Notes under the pieces: generated by a model | Told to the model about the DNA's origin: nothing | The model's input: only the letters and a program-made list of their open reading frames with translations | Databases searched by the model: none | Made by a program: the position numbers and the translations under genes | Source: Aggregatibacter kilianii | GTDB taxonomy: Bacteria; Pseudomonadota; Gammaproteobacteria; Enterobacterales; Pasteurellaceae | Direction of reading: 5' to 3' | DNA: 64,000 nucleotides | NCBI RefSeq assembly: GCF_003130255.1 | Contig: NZ_NRCN01000001.1 | Span: forward strand, 1,668,501-1,732,500 | Part shown: piece after piece, positions 21,293 to 31,007 of the stretch | Numbering within the stretch: position 1 is the first letter of the stretch | Layout: each line of letters opens with the position of its first letter

Positions 21293-22633
21293 ATGTCCAA
21301 CTTCAGCTTTGATTTTAACGAAAATGATTTCCGCCCACTCGCCGCAAGAATGCGTCCAACTACATTGGTGCAATATTGCGGTCAGTCGCATTTATTGGGT
21401 GAAGGCAAACCGTTACGCAAAGCCATTGAGGCGGGATACGTCCATTCCATGATTTTCTGGGGGCCGCCCGGCACCGGAAAAACCACTTTGGCAGAGATTA
21501 TCGCTCAACGCATTAACGCTGAAGTGGAGCGAATTTCTGCGGTCACCAGTGGCATTAAAGAAATTCGTGAAGCCATTGAAAAAGCCAAACAAAACAAATT
21601 GGCGGGTCTGCGCACCATTTTGTTTGTGGATGAAGTTCACCGTTTCAACAAAAGCCAGCAAGATGCGTTTCTGCCACATATCGAAGACGGTACCATTATT
21701 TTTATTGGCGCCACCACAGAAAATCCTTCCTTTGAATTAAATAACGCGCTACTTTCCCGCGCACGGGTTTATATTCTCAAACCACTTTCTACGCAGGAAA
21801 TTGAACGCGTTTTGCAACAGGCGATCGACGATCAGGAAAACGGCTTGGGCAAAGTGCGGTTAGATTTGCAGGAGAATTTGTTGTCGCTTTTGGCAGAATA
21901 CGTCAACGGCGATGCACGCCTTGCGTTGAACTGCTTGGAAATGATGGTGGACATGGCCACCGAATCAAAAAACGGCAAAATTTTAGACCGCACTTTACTT
22001 ATGGAAGTGTTGGGCGAACGGCAGGCGCGTTTTGATAAACAAGGCGATCGTTTCTACGATTTCATTTCCGCGCTGCATAAATCTATTCGCGGATCCGCAC
22101 CAGATGCGGCGCTCTATTGGTATGCTCGGATTATCACTGCTGGCGGTGACCCGCTTTATGTAGCACGCCGTTTATTAGCGATTGCCTCGGAAGATGTGGG
22201 CAATGCTGACCCACGCGCAATGCAGGTTGCCCTTGCCGCATGGGATTGTTTTACCCGTGTCGGTGCCGCCGAAGGCGAACGCGCGATTGCGCAAGCTATT
22301 GTCTATTTAGCCGTTGCGCCAAAAAGCAACGCTGTTTACCTCGCCTTCAAAGCTGCGAAAAAACTGGCGACTGAATCTGCTGATTTTGATGTGCCGGAAC
22401 ACCTCCGCAACGCCCCAACCAATCTCATGAAAGACCTCGGCTTCGGTGCCGAATACCGCTACGCCCACGACGAACCCAACGCCTACGCCGTCGGCGAAAA
22501 CTACTTCCCGCCACAACTCAAAGACACTCAATTTTATTTCCCTACTACAAGAGGCATGGAGATTAAGATTAAGGAAAAGTTGGACTGGTTAAAAGGGCTA
22601 GATCAGGAAAGTCAGACGAAACGATATAAATAG
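21293..22633 (+). CDS. rarA: RarA (MgsA), replication-associated AAA+ ATPase
   Basis: RarA is a clamp-loader-like AAA+ protein acting at stalled forks. The 446-residue protein shows Walker [10 protein letters not shown] (about residue 58), Walker [11 protein letters not shown], SerArgAla in LLSRARV, and the C-terminal tetramerisation domain ([17 protein letters not shown]). It is cotranscribed with lolA as in E. coli; the usual next gene serS is displaced 2.4 kb by a leftward transporter gene. Confidence 0.95.
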   Translation: MSNFSFDFNENDFRPLAARMRPTTLVQYCGQSHLLGEGKPLRKAIEAGYVHSMIFWGPPGTGKTTLAEIIAQRINAEVERISAVTSGIKEIREAIEKAKQNKLAGLRTILFVDEVHRFNKSQQDAFLPHIEDGTIIFIGATTENPSFELNNALLSRARVYILKPLSTQEIERVLQQAIDDQENGLGKVRLDLQENLLSLLAEYVNGDARLALNCLEMMVDMATESKNGKILDRTLLMEVLGERQARFDKQGDRFYDFISALHKSIRGSAPDAALYWYARIITAGGDPLYVARRLLAIASEDVGNADPRAMQVALAAWDCFTRVGAAEGERAIAQAIVYLAVAPKSNAVYLAFKAAKKLATESADFDVPEHLRNAPTNLMKDLGFGAEYRYAHDEPNAYAVGENYFPPQLKDTQFYFPTTRGMEIKIKEKLDWLKGLDQESQTKRYK

Positions 22634-22799
22634 CATCCCTACTTTCTTGCTTGTGCAAGACAATTACAAGTCAACAGCTCGGATGAAAACCCACTAACGC
22701 CTGATAAAAGTGTGGTGAGTTTTAGAATTAGTTTTTGACCTGAAAACACCCGAAAATTAGACCGCACTTTAGAGAATAATGTACTAATTAAATAGATTC
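22634..22799. other. Intergenic region after rarA, no gene seen
   Basis: The gap from 22634 to 23037 holds no credible gene. This first part contains one USS core (ACCGCACTT at 22761-22769) and an AT-rich stretch; the rest is the structured element and terminator listed separately. Confidence 0.5.
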
Positions 22800-22967
22800 C
22801 CCCTATAAATTGCCCGAACGTGGGTTAATTTTTAGGAAAATTTCGCGTGTTTGAGCGAAGCGAGTTCGAAATTTTTCGTAAAGAAAATTAATCCTAAGAG
22901 AGGATAAGCAATTTATCCGGGGTGTGCTTTCTTTTGGTTACTTTTCTTTGCACAAGCAAAGAAAAGT
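22800..22967. repeat. Long palindromic repeat-like element plus hairpin
   Basis: Three nested perfect stems are visible: CCCC/GGGG with ATAAATTGC/GCAATTTAT (22800-22813 with 22908-22922), an 11-bp stem (22822-22832 with 22884-22894, one G-U) and another 11-bp stem (22835-22845 with 22867-22877, one G-U). A separate hairpin CTTTTCTTTGC/GCAAAGAAAAG follows (22941-22966). The whole looks like a mobile or dispersed intergenic repeat; I recall similar GGTTACTTTTCTTTGCAC text in many gammaproteobacterial intergenic regions, but cannot confirm copy number here. Confidence 0.65.
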
Positions 22968-22975
22968 GACAATAA

Positions 22976-23006
22976 CAAAAAGGCTACTCCCAACGAAATA
23001 GCCTTT
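22976..23006 (-). terminator. Terminator of the DcuB-family gene
   Basis: The 8-bp stem AAAGGCTA/TAGCCTTT (22979-22986 with 22999-23006) is followed by a T run on the minus strand, 32 bases after the leftward transporter stop. Confidence 0.8.
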
Positions 23007-23037
23007 CCATTCAATAAGATTCAATTAAATCTTCAAA

Positions 23038-24705
23038 CTACAAATACCCAAACATCCCTGTGAAGATATACCCAAAGATACAGGACGTAATCACCCCGAT
23101 TAATCCAGGAAGGATGAAACTGTGGTTGATCACGAATTTACCGATGTGGGTGGTGCCGGAGCGGTCGAATTGAATCGCCGCCAAGTCGCTTGGGTAAGTC
23201 GGTAAAATGTAGTAACCATAACAAGCAGAAGCGAAGGCGAGGATGATTGCCGGATCAACACCGATATTTAATGCTAATGGTACGAAGGCAACCAAAGCGG
23301 CAGCTTGAGAGTTTACGAATTTGGAGATTAATAACAACATCACCGCGTAAGTCCAAGGGTGGGCTTTTACAATGTCACCTAATGCCGCTTTCATCATCGG
23401 GGTGTGAACGGTGAACATGGTTTCCGCCATCCAAGAGATACCGAATACCGCAACTAACGCAATCATACCGGAACGGAAAATCTCGTTTTTACTGATTTTA
23501 CCGGCATCGGTTTTGGTGAAGATGATGATGAGCGCACCGGCTAATAACATGAAGATTTGGATAACATGAACCATGCCTAATGGGGCTTTTTTCTTCACAC
23601 TGTCTTTTAATACGATAGTAGCGTTGGCAATGGTGTCGGATTTATCACCGACGGTGATGACGACGTTGTTATCTTGTGCGGCTAAAGTTTGAGTTAACGC
23701 GCCTTTAGCGTCATAAATTTCAATATTGTCATAAGCGGTTTTGGCTTTTGCTTTGCTGTCTTTTACATCAAGAGCCACTTTACCGTCTTTAGCAAGTGCG
23801 AGGATTTTGCCGTCTTTCACATTGAAGCTTTGTACCGCTTTGTTATCGGAAACCACTTCAACCACTTGCGCAGGTGTGGATTTTTCAAAGGACGGACGTA
23901 ATTCTTTGAAGTAACCCAATGCAGCAACCACTAAAATGGCACCGAAGAAAATCCACATGGCATTCCAGCTAGATTGCGGCAATTTTTTGTCAAGTAAAGA
24001 AGTGCTGTCGCCATACACATATTTTTTGAACTCAGGATCTTTTAATTTTTCTTGGAATTCTTTGTCCTTATCCAAATCTTTACCGCGGAACCAACTGAAA
24101 ATACCGATGGCTAATACGCCGCAAAGGGTGGATGGCACGGTGATTTTTAATAAGTCTAAATAACCGTCGAAACCGGCTAAGTGATTTTGTGCATTGACTA
24201 AGAACGCAGTTAATGTCACCACAGCCACGGACACAGGGGAGGCGATGATACCCATTTGTGAAGCGATGGAACTGGCCGCCATTGGGCGTTCCGGACGGAT
24301 GTCATTTTTAATAGCGATATCATAAATAATCGGCAACATGGTATAAACCACATGGCCGGTACCGCAAAGAATGGTGAGGGTACAAGTGACGAACGGTGCG
24401 AGAATACTGACATATTTCGGGTTTTTGCGTAGTAATTTTTCCGCAATTTGCAACATTACATCTAAACCGCCGCTGGCTTGTAATGTAGCGGACGTGACTA
24501 CTACGGCAAGGATGGTGAGCATAACATCAATGGCAGGTTTGCCCGGTTCGATACCGAAACCGAAAACCAATACGATTAAGCCGATTCCACCTAAAAGACC
24601 TAATGCAATACCGCCTTTTTTGGCCCCGTAGAATAAACAAATTAAGACGATCGCAAGCTGAATAGCGAATTGCGAGCCTTCACTTAAGTTAATTAGAAAT
24701 TCCAT
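23038..24705 (-). CDS. dcuB: DcuA/DcuB-family anaerobic C4-dicarboxylate transporter with a large insertion
   Basis: This is a Dcu-family antiporter exchanging fumarate/malate/aspartate for succinate during anaerobic growth. I start at ATG 24705 ([10 protein letters not shown]), which has TGGAG 6 bases upstream; an ATG 24 bases further upstream lacks this. The 555-residue protein matches Dcu proteins at both ends (for example [20 protein letters not shown] and [22 protein letters not shown]) but carries about 105 extra, mostly beta/charged residues (about 270-375) between two membrane segments. E. coli DcuB has 446 residues. DcuA versus DcuB cannot be settled by eye. It is inserted, in opposite orientation, between rarA and serS. 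Confidence 0.82.
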   Translation of the reverse strand: MEFLINLSEGSQFAIQLAIVLICLFYGAKKGGIALGLLGGIGLIVLVFGFGIEPGKPAIDVMLTILAVVVTSATLQASGGLDVMLQIAEKLLRKNPKYVSILAPFVTCTLTILCGTGHVVYTMLPIIYDIAIKNDIRPERPMAASSIASQMGIIASPVSVAVVTLTAFLVNAQNHLAGFDGYLDLLKITVPSTLCGVLAIGIFSWFRGKDLDKDKEFQEKLKDPEFKKYVYGDSTSLLDKKLPQSSWNAMWIFFGAILVVAALGYFKELRPSFEKSTPAQVVEVVSDNKAVQSFNVKDGKILALAKDGKVALDVKDSKAKAKTAYDNIEIYDAKGALTQTLAAQDNNVVITVGDKSDTIANATIVLKDSVKKKAPLGMVHVIQIFMLLAGALIIIFTKTDAGKISKNEIFRSGMIALVAVFGISWMAETMFTVHTPMMKAALGDIVKAHPWTYAVMLLLISKFVNSQAAALVAFVPLALNIGVDPAIILAFASACYGYYILPTYPSDLAAIQFDRSGTTHIGKFVINHSFILPGLIGVITSCIFGYIFTGMFGYL

Positions 24706-24799
24706 AGATACTCCAGAAAATAACTTCATTTTGTGCTTAGAAAATCGGCGCTAGTCTAACATTAAAACTACTTCTTAAGTAGTAGAATTATGCAGTTCA

Positions 24800-24813
24800 T
24801 TGCGTTAAATCAA
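24800..24813 (-). promoter_or_regulatory. Possible FNR site upstream of dcuB
   Basis: TTGCGTTAAATCAA matches the FNR consensus TTGAT-N4-ATCAA at 8 of 10 positions (the right half-site is perfect). It lies about 95 bases before the dcuB start, a sensible place for anaerobic activation. A single degenerate match in AT-rich DNA is weak evidence. Confidence 0.35.
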
Positions 24814-24961
24814 AATTCCTTGCATTAAGAATTCAATGACGGTGGAAACTAAAATACTTAATCGACGTTTATAAACATTTTTCGCCGAGAGAAAAACACC
24901 GCCAAAAACGACCGCACTTTAGTCCATGTTTTCACTAGTCTATTTGGTTAATACGATATAG

Positions 24962-26308
<1,347 letters not shown>

Positions 26309-26340
26309 ACCATCTATCCGTTTTAAAAAATGTTAAAAAA

Positions 26341-26381
26341 AATGACCGCACTTTGAGAGTTCAAAGTGCGGTCGTTTTTTT
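26341..26381. terminator. USS-pair terminator between convergent serS and the symporter gene
   Basis: GACCGCACTTTGA (26344 on) and TCAAAGTGCGGTC form a 13-bp stem followed by seven Ts on the plus strand and preceded by As, so it can act in both directions. Confidence 0.9.
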
Positions 26382-26392
26382 AGCTGTTTTCA

Positions 26393-27340
26393 CTACTTGT
26401 TGTCTTCTTCGTTACCATTTTTCAAAGTAGAGAAGTAGTTCGCCAAAATCGGGCCGGAAACGTTGTGCCAGAAACTGAACACGGCGCTTGGTACGGCAGC
26501 GATTGGGTTCAAATGCGCAGTGGCAAGTGCCGCGCCTAAACCGGAGTTTTGCATGCCTACTTCAATGGCGATGGCTTTGCTGTCGTAGTTATTTAATTTG
26601 AGTAATTTGGCAGCCATAAAGCCGATGAGGTAACCCAAACAGTTGTGCAACACAACCACACCGAAAATCAATAAACCGGAGTCGATGATTTTGTCTTTGC
26701 TTCCGGCGACCACTGCAGCAAGAATTAAGACAATCGCGATGACGGAAACCAAAGGCATGGTTTGGCTGATTTGCGACATTTGTTTTTTGAACAAGGCGCG
26801 AATCACCAAGCCTAAGAAAATTGGGAAAAGCACCATTTCTAATACGGAAACGAACATCGCCGTAGCGTTAATTTCGATCCATTGGCTGGCCAACACATAG
26901 AAAATCACCGGCGTTAATAACGGCGCCAACAAGGTGGAAATGGTGGTGCAAGCCACGGAAAGTGCGGTGTTACCACGGGCTAAATAAGTCATCACGTTAG
27001 ACGATGTACCACCCGGGCAGGCGCCGACGAGAATCACACCGGCGGCCAAATCGTCCGGCAGATTCAATGCTTTTGCTAGGACAAAAGCGATGGATGGCAT
27101 GATCACAAATTGTCCGACTACGCCGACAATGACGGCTTTTGGATGTTTCGCGACTTCACTGAAATCGTTAAAAGTGAGCGTAATCCCCATGCCGAACATC
27201 ACGATGCCGAGCAAGTAAGGAATATATTGACGAAGCCATAAAAAGGTTGCCGGCGAGAGAAACGCGAGGAGGGCGAAAAGTAGCACCCAAAGCGCAAAAG
27301 TTTTGCTGACAAATTGGGTAAATTTAAGCAATGCTTGCAT
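26393..27340 (-). CDS. Bile acid:Na+ symporter (BASS) family transporter
   Basis: The 315-residue, about ten-segment membrane protein is of the BASS/SBF family (YocS/PanS type). Family signatures include GACPGGTSSNVMTYLARGN (about residue 108), the Na-site motif EVGMQNSGLGAALA (about 260) and VPSAVFSFWHN. Bacterial members move bile acids, pantoate or other organic anions; the substrate is not predictable here. Start: ATG at 27340 with AAGGA 8 bases upstream. Monocistronic, convergent with serS. Confidence 0.85.
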   Translation of the reverse strand: MQALLKFTQFVSKTFALWVLLFALLAFLSPATFLWLRQYIPYLLGIVMFGMGITLTFNDFSEVAKHPKAVIVGVVGQFVIMPSIAFVLAKALNLPDDLAAGVILVGACPGGTSSNVMTYLARGNTALSVACTTISTLLAPLLTPVIFYVLASQWIEINATAMFVSVLEMVLFPIFLGLVIRALFKKQMSQISQTMPLVSVIAIVLILAAVVAGSKDKIIDSGLLIFGVVVLHNCLGYLIGFMAAKLLKLNNYDSKAIAIEVGMQNSGLGAALATAHLNPIAAVPSAVFSFWHNVSGPILANYFSTLKNGNEEDNK

Positions 27341-27526
27341 AAAATGTCCTTAAATTGAAATACGGGTAGTGAAAAAAGATAGTCAACATAGCAGAAAATA
27401 GGCGTAATGAAAAAATATTTTCTGCCTCAAAGAGGCGAAAACGTGAATTTATTTTATTTTCGTAAATAAATTCACGTTTTTTAGTGATGAAAAAAAACGC
27501 TGTCAAAAATGACCGCACTTTACGAC
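27341..27526. other. Intergenic region upstream of the symporter, no gene seen
   Basis: AT-rich DNA with a 15-bp inverted repeat of the type AAACGTGAATTTATTT...AAATAAATTCACGTTTT (about 27438-27480), which forms a strong hairpin, and a USS core at about 27513. I see no reading frame worth calling. Confidence 0.45.
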
Positions 27527-27660
27527 ATTATGTAGCAGTTGCACAAAGCTGAAATGACGGTCACTGAGCTTGTCGAAGTGTAAGTCATTTCAGATTCTCT
27601 GATACACAAAACTAATGCTTCGACAGGCTCAGCAAGCGTTTTGTGCATTTGCTACATAAT
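27527..27660. repeat. 134-bp nested inverted-repeat element
   Basis: Outer arms ATTATGTAGCA/TGCTACATAAT (27527-27537 with 27650-27660, perfect), middle arms TGCACAAA/TTTGTGCA (27540-27547 with 27640-27647, perfect), and inner arms CTGAGCTTGTCGAAG/CTTCGACAGGCTCAG (27564-27578 with 27618-27632, one wobble). The inner arms are of the TTCGACAGGCTCAG type that I know as dispersed intergenic repeats in several proteobacteria. It sits between two divergent-end genes, 10 bases beyond the glnE stop. Confidence 0.75.
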
Positions 27661-27669
27661 ATCGGCACT

Positions 27670-30603
27670 TTAACGAAACAAACGCCCCCAAATCTCTCGC
27701 ACAAACGCCCGTTCTGCACAAAATTCCGCCCCGTCCACCACAGAGGGTAAACCGAGTAAATTCAAATGGTGAATACGGTTGCGCAGATCCACATAACATT
27801 GTTTTAATCGTTCGCTGTCGGCGTCAGAAATCACGCCATATTCTGCCATGATCTCGAAAATCCGCACATTGTCTGACCAACGGGTGAGTGCGGGCTGTTG
27901 TGGCGAATGCGCCAAAACCAAATATTGTGCGATAAATTCAATGTCCGTAATGCCGCCTTGGTCGGTTTTAATGTTGAATTGGGCGTCATCATGTTTTGCC
28001 AAATGTTCATACATTTTTTCCCGCATTTCGCCGACATCGTGTTTCAGTTGAACTAAGTCACGTGGGGCAGAAAGTACTTTGTGACGAATGGTTTCAAATT
28101 CGTCCCGTAGTTTCTGTTCGCCGAACACTGCACGGCTACGCACCAAGGCTTGTTTTTCCCAGGTCCAGGCTTCGTTTAGTTGATAGTTCTCAAAGGCGGA
28201 GAAAGAGCAACCAAGCAATCCTGCATCACCGGATGGGCGCAGGCGCATGTCCACGTCATATAAAATCCCGGCGCTGGTATTCATGCTGAAAATACTGACG
28301 ATTTTTTGGGCTAAACGTAAATAAAATTGGTTGCTGTCGATGACTTTTTTGCCGCCAACGGTTTGACTGTTGCCGGCGGGATCGTATAAGAAGACGAGAT
28401 CTAAGTCAGATTTATAGCCTAATTCAATGCCGCCCAATTTGCCGTAACCCACCACGAGGAAGTTTTTCTCTCCTTCCGCCAAATGTTCGGGCACACCAAA
28501 ACGCACGGCGATTTGTTGCCATGCCAAATTGACCACCGCGCCGATAATCGCCTCAGCCAAATAGGTGAGATGATCGCTCACTTTCATTACCGGCAACACG
28601 CCGAGAATATCGGCAGCGGCAATGCGGAGCAGGGCTGCGTGCTTAAACTGGCGCAAGCCGTCGATAAATTGTTCTTCGTCATCTTGCGGCAGGCGCAATA
28701 AATATTGCTGTAATTCGGAGGCGTACTCGGTAAAGTGCGGTGGATTTCGCAGGGATTTTTGATCGAGCAATTCATCGAGCAAAATCGGGTGGCGCGCCAC
28801 TTGTTCTGCAATAAATTTTGATTGGGCGCAAAGTTCGATAAGCTGCGTCAAGGCTTGCGGATTCTCTGCCAACAGTTCGAGGTAAGTGGTACGCGTGAGA
28901 ATTTTTTCAATAATCGTCAAAATCCGTGGCAGTAAAATAGGGCTGTTGGGCGTGTGTAAAACTTGTTGCAACAGGTTTGGCATTAAGCGATTGAGCACTG
29001 CCCGCCCGCGCACACCAATGGCATAACGAGGCAATTCGTTGCGAAATTGCAACAGACGATCCAACACCGCATCTTGTTCCTCCTCCGGTACACCGTTTTG
29101 TTGCAAAATGCCGAGCAATTCTTGTTCGTCAAAATCCGCTTCGAGGAAATCTTCCCACGCATTTTCCGATATGTTTTCCTCTTGCTCATCGCCAATTAAT
29201 GACTGAAAAACCGACCGCACTTTGCGCTGATGTTCGTGTAACACGGCGAGAAAATTCGCCCAATCGTGAATCGGGTAGGTGACGGAAACACTTTCTTGTT
29301 GCGCACCCCATTGGGTAAATTCCGCGCAGGCGAAGATTAAACGTTGACGATCCAATTCGTTATCGGGCAGTTGTTGGGTTTGTTGATCTTTGATGGCTTG
29401 CAGTACATTTTCCGCGCGACGTAGAAATAAATAGGCGTGGCGCAAATCGGATTCCTGTTCGCTGGAAATTAAATTCAGCCTGCTCAGTTCCGGCAATAAA
29501 TTCAGCAATTCGTGATGCTGTAAGGCAATTTCCCGACCACCGCGAATTAACTGAAAAACCTGTACGATAAACTCAATTTCACGAATGCCGCCCGCGCCCA
29601 ATTTGATGTTATCGGTGAGGTTGCGGCGGCGCACTTCCCGTTCGATTTTTTGTTTCATCTCACGCAACGCCTGAATCACGCTGAAATCGATGTAGCGACG
29701 ATACACAAACGGGCGCAATAAATTCTGTAAAACGGCAACATTGGGATCCATTGCTTGCGCACCTAAAATGCGACCTTTAATCATGGCGTAACGTTCCCAA
29801 TCGCGTCCTTGATCCTGATAATACTGCTCCATGGCGTTAAAACTGAGCGCCAGCGCGCCGCTATCCCCAAAGGGGCGTAAACGCATATCCGTGCGGTACA
29901 CAAAACCATCGGCGGTGTATTGATCCAACGCGTTAATCAAGCGTTGTCCCAAACGGGTGAAAAACTTCGCATTATCCACGCTGCGGTGTGCCCCCACGGT
30001 TTCCCCTTGGCTTGGATAAGTAAAAATCAAATCAATGTCGGAAGAAAAATTCAGCTCAAAGCCACCCAATTTTCCCATGCCGAGAATGTATAACTGCTGT
30101 GCGTTGCCCTGCGCATCCATTGGCGTACCCATTTCTTCACAAGCCCGTGCATAAAGCCAATCGCGCGCACCAATAATCAGACTTTCCGCCAGTTGCGACA
30201 AGCGAATAAAAACCTGTTCCACCGTGGCGAAATTGAGACTTTGGCAAACACTCAGCTTCACCATTTCACGGGCGCGAAACAGACGTAATTCCCGATAAAG
30301 CTGTTCTTCCGTTTGCACATGCTGTAATACCTCATCCAACCGTTCGGTGTACTGGTCACAGTTCTCAAAGTGCGGTAGTTTTTCCCAACATTTTGCTAAA
30401 AACGCTGGCTGTTTCTGCCACGCCTCCGCCACAAAATCCGACATCGCCACCGCCACAGCCATTTGCCCAATATTCGTTGCAGGATCTTCTCTTTGTTGTT
30501 CGATTTGTTCAAACAAGGTGGAATCGAATTTTTCCGGAAAAGAGTGAATTAAAACCTCTGCGAGAGAACGGAGTTTATCGGTAAATTGAGCAACAAAAGA
30601 CAT
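27670..30603 (-). CDS. glnE: GlnE, glutamine synthetase adenylyltransferase/deadenylase
   Basis: GlnE switches glutamine synthetase off and on by adenylylation and removal of AMP. The 977-residue protein has two nucleotidyltransferase domains with parallel motifs: [20 protein letters not shown] (about residue 172) for deadenylylation and [20 protein letters not shown] (about 720) for adenylylation, each followed by a helical GlnD-UR-like region. E. coli GlnE has 946 residues. Monocistronic; start ATG at 30603. Confidence 0.95.
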   Translation of the reverse strand: MSFVAQFTDKLRSLAEVLIHSFPEKFDSTLFEQIEQQREDPATNIGQMAVAVAMSDFVAEAWQKQPAFLAKCWEKLPHFENCDQYTERLDEVLQHVQTEEQLYRELRLFRAREMVKLSVCQSLNFATVEQVFIRLSQLAESLIIGARDWLYARACEEMGTPMDAQGNAQQLYILGMGKLGGFELNFSSDIDLIFTYPSQGETVGAHRSVDNAKFFTRLGQRLINALDQYTADGFVYRTDMRLRPFGDSGALALSFNAMEQYYQDQGRDWERYAMIKGRILGAQAMDPNVAVLQNLLRPFVYRRYIDFSVIQALREMKQKIEREVRRRNLTDNIKLGAGGIREIEFIVQVFQLIRGGREIALQHHELLNLLPELSRLNLISSEQESDLRHAYLFLRRAENVLQAIKDQQTQQLPDNELDRQRLIFACAEFTQWGAQQESVSVTYPIHDWANFLAVLHEHQRKVRSVFQSLIGDEQEENISENAWEDFLEADFDEQELLGILQQNGVPEEEQDAVLDRLLQFRNELPRYAIGVRGRAVLNRLMPNLLQQVLHTPNSPILLPRILTIIEKILTRTTYLELLAENPQALTQLIELCAQSKFIAEQVARHPILLDELLDQKSLRNPPHFTEYASELQQYLLRLPQDDEEQFIDGLRQFKHAALLRIAAADILGVLPVMKVSDHLTYLAEAIIGAVVNLAWQQIAVRFGVPEHLAEGEKNFLVVGYGKLGGIELGYKSDLDLVFLYDPAGNSQTVGGKKVIDSNQFYLRLAQKIVSIFSMNTSAGILYDVDMRLRPSGDAGLLGCSFSAFENYQLNEAWTWEKQALVRSRAVFGEQKLRDEFETIRHKVLSAPRDLVQLKHDVGEMREKMYEHLAKHDDAQFNIKTDQGGITDIEFIAQYLVLAHSPQQPALTRWSDNVRIFEIMAEYGVISDADSERLKQCYVDLRNRIHHLNLLGLPSVVDGAEFCAERAFVREIWGRLFR

Positions 30604-30800
30604 GGTGAATCCTTATGAAAAATAGTGCGTAAACTTTAGCATGAAATGGGGCAAATTTCAGGGGAGAAAAAGTGTGATTGGGGTCTCAGAATGAAAAATC
30701 GGCGTTAGATGATATGTAATATTTTTGATATTCTTTTTATGAAATCACAAATTATTTTGATGAGAATTTTTCCTATTATTTTAACCTAAAAGGAACTGCG

Positions 30801-31007
30801 ATGAGTAAAAATTCGATTGCGCATGTGCGTCAATCTGATGGATTACAGCAATTACTTATTGATCATCTACTGGAAACCTCTTCTATTTCCGGGCAGCTTG
30901 CCGCAAAACTGAATTTAGGTTTGGTTACTCAACAGTTCGACCTTATACGCAATTCCGGCAAAATATTTCTACTTCCTTATTTTTATTTTGGGGTTACAAA
31001 TGTCTGA
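30801..31007 (+). pseudogene. Remnant of the N-terminus of another Cas3
   Basis: A 68-codon frame with a good ribosome site (AAAGGA 7 bases before ATG) begins MSKNSIAHVRQSDGLQQLLI and continues DHLLETSSISGQLAAKL. From memory this resembles the start of Cas3 HD domains (YIAHVRQSDG...Q.L.DHL.....LA..FAAKIG), but from about residue 40 on the text is no longer Cas3-like (FYFGVTNV end) and the metal-binding HD is absent. It overlaps the start of the intact cas3 (31000), whose own N-terminus differs (MSDMIAHARQDSS). I read it as what is left of a displaced resident cas3. Alternatively it is a small leader ORF. Confidence 0.6.

Noticed and set aside
30988-30999. TTG start for cas3 at 30988
   Set aside because: The ATG at 31000 gives the family-like N-terminus and the TTG has no better ribosome site.
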